Shown here: positions 60,540-64,000 of the stretch, piece by piece
How the letters are laid out: every line of letters begins with the position of its first letter
Position numbering within the stretch: position 1 is the first letter of the stretch
Assembly: GCA_964551475.1 (NCBI GenBank)
Contig: CAZKCI010000043.1
Coordinates: forward strand, 1-64,000
Direction of reading: 5' to 3'
Length of the DNA: 64,000 nt
DNA from: CAZKCI01 sp964551475
GTDB taxonomy: Bacteria; Auribacterota; Erginobacteria; Erginobacterales; CAZKCI01
Position numbers and translations under genes: made by a program
Notes under the pieces: model-generated
What the model was told of the DNA's origin: nothing
Database searches by the model: none
Seen by the model: only the letters and a program-made list of their open reading frames with translations

Positions 60540-61382
60540 TCAAATTTCCCGAAGCGACTGGTTCATGACGCCGCCCGCTGATTTTTTCCTCGCGGCAATA
60601 CGCCCGCCCTGCGCGAATGTCTTTTTATTAAATCGATAAAGCGCGCCATTGCACACATCCAGAAGGACGCTGACGAACATCTGGCCATGCGGCAGGGAAA
60701 GGGCGGAGATTCTTTTCTGACACTCATCCAACTGATTTTTGCCGGCCAGCACGCGAAAACCGTAGAGGAGTTTTCGAAACGAACAGGCGGGGAACGTCTC
60801 CACCTCCATGACTTCACACCCGCTCCTCAACCATGAGCAGACGCCGGACAATGTCAGCAGATGGGGGTGAAATTCGGACAGGTGCCGGCGATATCCCATT
60901 TGGGCCAGCAGGCGTGAGAGCGGAGAGGAGTTCGTGATGTCCAGGTGAAGCCATCCCCCGGGTTTAAGAACCCGCAGCATCTGCTGCACCGCGGTAGGGG
61001 GGTCGGACATGTGGTCTAGCGCGTTCATGCAGAACACGACATCGAACGTTGCGTCCTCGTAGGGCAGAGATTCCGCGCAGGATGAATCGTATCGGATCCA
61101 TTGCTGGCGCGGGTATAGGGCCGCGAAATCCGGATTGAGAGGGTCGGTAGCGACCATGAGCTGGGCGGGAGGCAGAACATGAAGGATCGGGACACCTCCG
61201 CACGCGACATCCAGGATCGCATTCGCCCGAAGGAGGCTGCGGCGAATCAAGGGCGTTCTCCGGAGAAGCTCTGTCCAGTGGTTGATGAAATAGCTTTCCG
61301 GCTGCTTGCTCTCCGTCCAGATTTTCCTTTCCTGATCTTGGGCGTTTTGCCAGATGGCATGGATGTCGGGCTGATTGCTCAT
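60540..61382 (-). CDS. SAM-dependent methyltransferase
   Basis: 280 residues. Motif I is AILDVACGGVPILHVLPP (about 55-72), with VATDPLNPDF following, FDVVFCMNALDHMSDPPTA (about 112-130) and LKPGGWLHLDITNSS (about 138-152). It is the first gene of a three-gene minus-strand set (two methyltransferases and DUF2079), 28 bp from the next. The GC content seems a little lower than in neighbours, but I could not measure it. Confidence 0.87.
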   Translation of the reverse strand: MSNQPDIHAIWQNAQDQERKIWTESKQPESYFINHWTELLRRTPLIRRSLLRANAILDVACGGVPILHVLPPAQLMVATDPLNPDFAALYPRQQWIRYDSSCAESLPYEDATFDVVFCMNALDHMSDPPTAVQQMLRVLKPGGWLHLDITNSSPLSRLLAQMGYRRHLSEFHPHLLTLSGVCSWLRSGCEVMEVETFPACSFRKLLYGFRVLAGKNQLDECQKRISALSLPHGQMFVSVLLDVCNGALYRFNKKTFAQGGRIAARKKSAGGVMNQSLREI

Positions 61383-61582
61383 GGCCTGGCCTTGATTGGT
61401 CCCCGCTCGTGCTTATAACGCCCACATTCGCCGATCGATGCACAGCAATCAGACAGGCACAATGGGCAAGGCCTAACCCGGGGGACCCGTGCCAGGAAGA
61501 GTATTGCACAGCTTTTTCCCCCCGGCAAGCGGACGGTTGGCATGTCCGCTGGAGCTGGCTGACAAGGGCATCCCCCCGCAAA

Positions 61583-61617
61583 AGACAAGGGCGGCCTATC
61601 CGGCCGCCCCTGTCTTC
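61583..61617 (-). terminator. Hairpin terminator downstream of the PKD-domain gene
   Basis: aagacaagggcggcc (61583-61597) pairs with ggccgcccctgtctt (61603-61617) with one mismatch and a 5-base loop. Read on the minus strand it is followed by TTTT-like bases and lies 21 bp after the stop at 61638. Confidence 0.75.
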
Positions 61618-61637
61618 ACGCAGGAGTGAAGAACTGA

Positions 61638-64000
61638 TCAACGCGTAACCGGCAGATCTCCCGAAGAGCCGAAGTAGAACCTCGTCCACAAGCGGACCAC
61701 CCACATTCCCGAAGAGGGGCGGAAGAGAGCGGCGCTTTCGGGTCCCTCCCGGAAGCCCGCCGGGATCGGGATGTCGGCCAGGGAACCGAAATAGAACCGG
61801 TCGAAGCCGGGTATTGACCACAGGCCGTTGGTCAGCCTGAAAATGGCTATCTCGGCCCCGGCCTCCCCGTCATAATCCGCCGGGATCGGGATGTCCCCGT
61901 CCGCTCCCAGGTAGGTCCGGGTAACGCCGGCGATCGACCAGAATCCGTTCGCGGACCGGAAGATCCCGATCTCCGCCCTCCCATCGCCGCTGTAGTCGGC
62001 GGGGACGGCCTGGTCGTTTGAAGAGCCGAGATAGGCCCGGGTGATCCCCGGAATCGACCAGAGGCCGTTCGAAGACCGGAAAATCCCCTTCTCGCAGGTC
62101 CCGTCGCCGTTGTAGTCCCCCGGAACTCCCGCGTCCCCGCTTGCCCCCAAGTAGAACCGAGCAAGCCCCTCCGCGACCCAGAGACCGGTCGACGAACGGA
62201 AGAGGGCCCTTTCCGCCGTTCCGTCCCCGTCATAATCGCCGCTCACGGGGATGTCTCCGGCCGCTCCCAGATATACCCTCTCCCCGCTCGGGGAAGCCCA
62301 CAAACCGCTTGAAGCACGGAAGACGGCGGCGTCGGCGAGCCCGTCCCCGTTATAATCGCCGGAGTGCAGGATGAGACGAGTGGGAAGGTTCACGACCGTC
62401 CCCAGGGCATAGTCACCCGTAGCCATGACCTGGGCGCAGACAAAGTTCTCGTCCCAATAGACGGTCGACTCCTGGACGGCCTGCCATTCTCCAGCCGATG
62501 CATCGTAGCGGAAGATCGCCAGGTCTCCTTCATTCACGCTCGTGCCATCTACGATGCCGTCTCCATGGGCATCGGCATAGGGGATGGAGAGAACCCCCGG
62601 CTTGAGCAGGCCGGCGACGCCCTCAACGGACACGGTGGCGAAGGAGAAGAGAGCAGTCGCGGAACGCGATCTCCTCCCCGATTGCGGGTTGTCGGAGAGA
62701 GACGAGAGAACAGCCGTCGCATCCCCTCCGAGAGCCCCGTAGGGCAACGTCAGCGTAAGGCCCCCTGCGATCTCCAGAACCGCGGATTCGCCGGTCAGGG
62801 CTTCCTGGCGCTTGACGTGGTCGCCATCCGGGTCGATCCCCTCGTCCGCCTGTCCGTCAGCGGCCACCACCTGGACAGTGATGGACTCGGAATAGACCAC
62901 CGCCTCGGAAGTATCGGAGGCCTTCGCTCGGAGTTGGTAAGAGCCTGGGGGGAGAGTGGCCGTGTCCCAGGTGTAGTCAAAACTATACGGAGGCGGCTCG
63001 ATCGCCGAACCGAGATCGATCCACTCCCCCTCTCCCGTCGGACGGTACTGAGCCTGGACCCACTTGGTCAAAACTCCGGGCGCGGTATTCATCCGGACGG
63101 AGACCGCGTCGCCGGAGACCGTCCACCCGTCCTTGGGGACGGAGATCCAAACCTTGAGCTCGGAAGGCGCGAAAGCGGTGATGGTGATCGTGTCCTCCCC
63201 GTATAGTCCGGAGGCATCGGTGGCCCGCAGCCTTGCCTCGTAATCGCCGGAAACCGAGAAGACATGGGAGGCGGAACCATCGCTCTGGGAAGACCAATCG
63301 AAAGCCCCATCCCCGTCGAAGTCCCACTCGTAGAGGGCGATGCCTCCCGGCGGAGTGACGATGCCCGAGAAACCGACCTTGAGCGGTACCGTCCCGGAGG
63401 CCGGGTAGGCAAAGGCGTCGACCTGGGGCGGTGTCGCCCCGGCGTCGACCTGGATGTAGACCGTGTCGGACGCCATCAGGCCGGAGTCGTCCACCACGGA
63501 GAGGCGCGAGGTGTAGTAGCCGGGCGCGCCGAAAGTATACGCGGTCGCGGCGGTCTGGTCCGACCCCCAATCGACCACACCGTTGCCGTCATAATCCCAG
63601 AGATACAGGACGATCGGGCGGGAAGACTGCACGGAACCGCCGAAGGTCACATCCAGCGGGGCAGCCCCCGAACCCGGCGTCGCCGCCGCCTCGACCACCG
63701 GAGGCTGGGCGGGATCGGAAACCTGAATAATCACAGAATCATAGGCATAGCGCCCCAAAGCATCCACCACCGAACAGACCGAGAGATAGGTTCCGGTCGA
63801 TCCGAAGGTATGGGAGGTTTTGAGCGACTGGGAAGAGATATAGTCCCAGGTTCCGTCGTCGTCAAAATCCCAACGATAAGCCGAGATACAACCTCCCTGG
63901 ATAAGGGTCCCATCGAAATCGACCGTCAGGGGGGCGTTTCCAGCCGTCGGATTGGCCAAGGCGTCGAGCAGGGGTTCCAGAGGCGTCGGACTAGGAGACG
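61638..64000 (-). CDS. Secreted PKD-domain protein ending in six FG-GAP-like repeats (5' end outside the window)
   Basis: At least 787 residues; the frame is open to the window end, with a Ser/Pro/Thr/Leu-rich stretch (SPTPLEPLLDAL) before the visible domains, so the start is missing. Three PKD domains are present (the first with AYRWDFDDDGTWDY, the next with LYLWDYDGNGVVDW and LYEWDFDGDGAFDW), then an Ig-like region (about 265-375), a region of about 130 residues related to surface-protein beta domains, and six ~40-residue repeats with [DN]-x-[DS]-G-D-G loops ending at DLPVTR. PKD domains bind or span; carbohydrate or protein adhesion is plausible. Confidence 0.87.
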   Translation of the reverse strand, partial: SPSPTPLEPLLDALANPTAGNAPLTVDFDGTLIQGGCISAYRWDFDDDGTWDYISSQSLKTSHTFGSTGTYLSVCSVVDALGRYAYDSVIIQVSDPAQPPVVEAAATPGSGAAPLDVTFGGSVQSSRPIVLYLWDYDGNGVVDWGSDQTAATAYTFGAPGYYTSRLSVVDDSGLMASDTVYIQVDAGATPPQVDAFAYPASGTVPLKVGFSGIVTPPGGIALYEWDFDGDGAFDWSSQSDGSASHVFSVSGDYEARLRATDASGLYGEDTITITAFAPSELKVWISVPKDGWTVSGDAVSVRMNTAPGVLTKWVQAQYRPTGEGEWIDLGSAIEPPPYSFDYTWDTATLPPGSYQLRAKASDTSEAVVYSESITVQVVAADGQADEGIDPDGDHVKRQEALTGESAVLEIAGGLTLTLPYGALGGDATAVLSSLSDNPQSGRRSRSATALFSFATVSVEGVAGLLKPGVLSIPYADAHGDGIVDGTSVNEGDLAIFRYDASAGEWQAVQESTVYWDENFVCAQVMATGDYALGTVVNLPTRLILHSGDYNGDGLADAAVFRASSGLWASPSGERVYLGAAGDIPVSGDYDGDGTAERALFRSSTGLWVAEGLARFYLGASGDAGVPGDYNGDGTCEKGIFRSSNGLWSIPGITRAYLGSSNDQAVPADYSGDGRAEIGIFRSANGFWSIAGVTRTYLGADGDIPIPADYDGEAGAEIAIFRLTNGLWSIPGFDRFYFGSLADIPIPAGFREGPESAALFRPSSGMWVVRLWTRFYFGSSGDLPVTR

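Overview
The window looks like a chromosomal segment of an uncultured, high-GC, Gram-negative-type bacterium. The evidence is a signal peptidase, lipoproteins, many Sec-type signal peptides, large secreted proteins with Thr/Pro linkers, and ECF and two-component regulation. The mix of TPR/GT-C membrane proteins, FG-GAP-like repeats and dense intergenic palindromes recalls environmental lineages around the PVC group (Omnitrophota/Auribacterota-like), but nothing here (no rRNA, no tRNA) fixes the taxonomy. I see no transposase, phage module, CRISPR array or RNA gene.

Layout. 0-8.2 kb: a secreted coiled-coil protein, a TMTC-like membrane glycosyltransferase with TPRs (minus strand), then a plus-strand set made of an Asp-box beta-propeller, a paralogue of its C-terminal domain, a TPR protein and a UPF0280 protein. 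8.2-13 kb: a 1508-residue secreted mosaic protein containing a ComEC-like metallo-beta-lactamase domain and six 40-residue FG-GAP-like repeats. 13-22 kb: a GDPD, a TPR protein, a duplicated RecB-family nuclease, and an operon of MA-type peptidase, HEAT lipoprotein, diacylglycerol-kinase-like enzyme, ECF sigma, anti-sigma and a secreted protein. 22-30 kb (minus): a small HTH protein, a GGDEF regulator with its histidine kinase, signal peptidase I, M16 peptidase, RuvX/YqgF and ManC. 30-37 kb: an RluA enzyme, a DUF559-like endonuclease, a sugar ABC importer without its ATPase, and a GT-C/TPR protein. 37-43 kb (minus): DUF4282, a methyltransferase and hisI, hisA, hisB, hisC, hisD. 43-61 kb: a nucleotidyltransferase pair, a GmhA-like SIS protein, and a glycan/lipid modification region (four GT-C-like membrane proteins, three GT2 enzymes, two B12-type radical SAM proteins, one SPASM-like radical SAM protein, two methyltransferases). 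The end is the 3' part of a PKD-domain secreted protein that closes with the same six-repeat module as the 8.5-kb gene.

The most distinctive property is the spacer DNA. Almost every intergenic gap holds an imperfect palindrome whose arms are short tandem repeats of a family-specific unit. I distinguish families A (unit atggacgat), B (ggagtaatg), C (ggttcaacg), D (ggttacgaa), E (gtgatcagt), F (gtgggagcgac...ctcccac), G (cacgaatt), H (a hairpin nested in F), I (a MITE with the cattgcgagg core), J (gtccgaccg, inside a gene) and K (gatgggttaggg). They supply start codons, stop codons and in-frame peptide segments to neighbouring genes, lie at every junction of the his cluster, and in two places are nested in each other in the same way.
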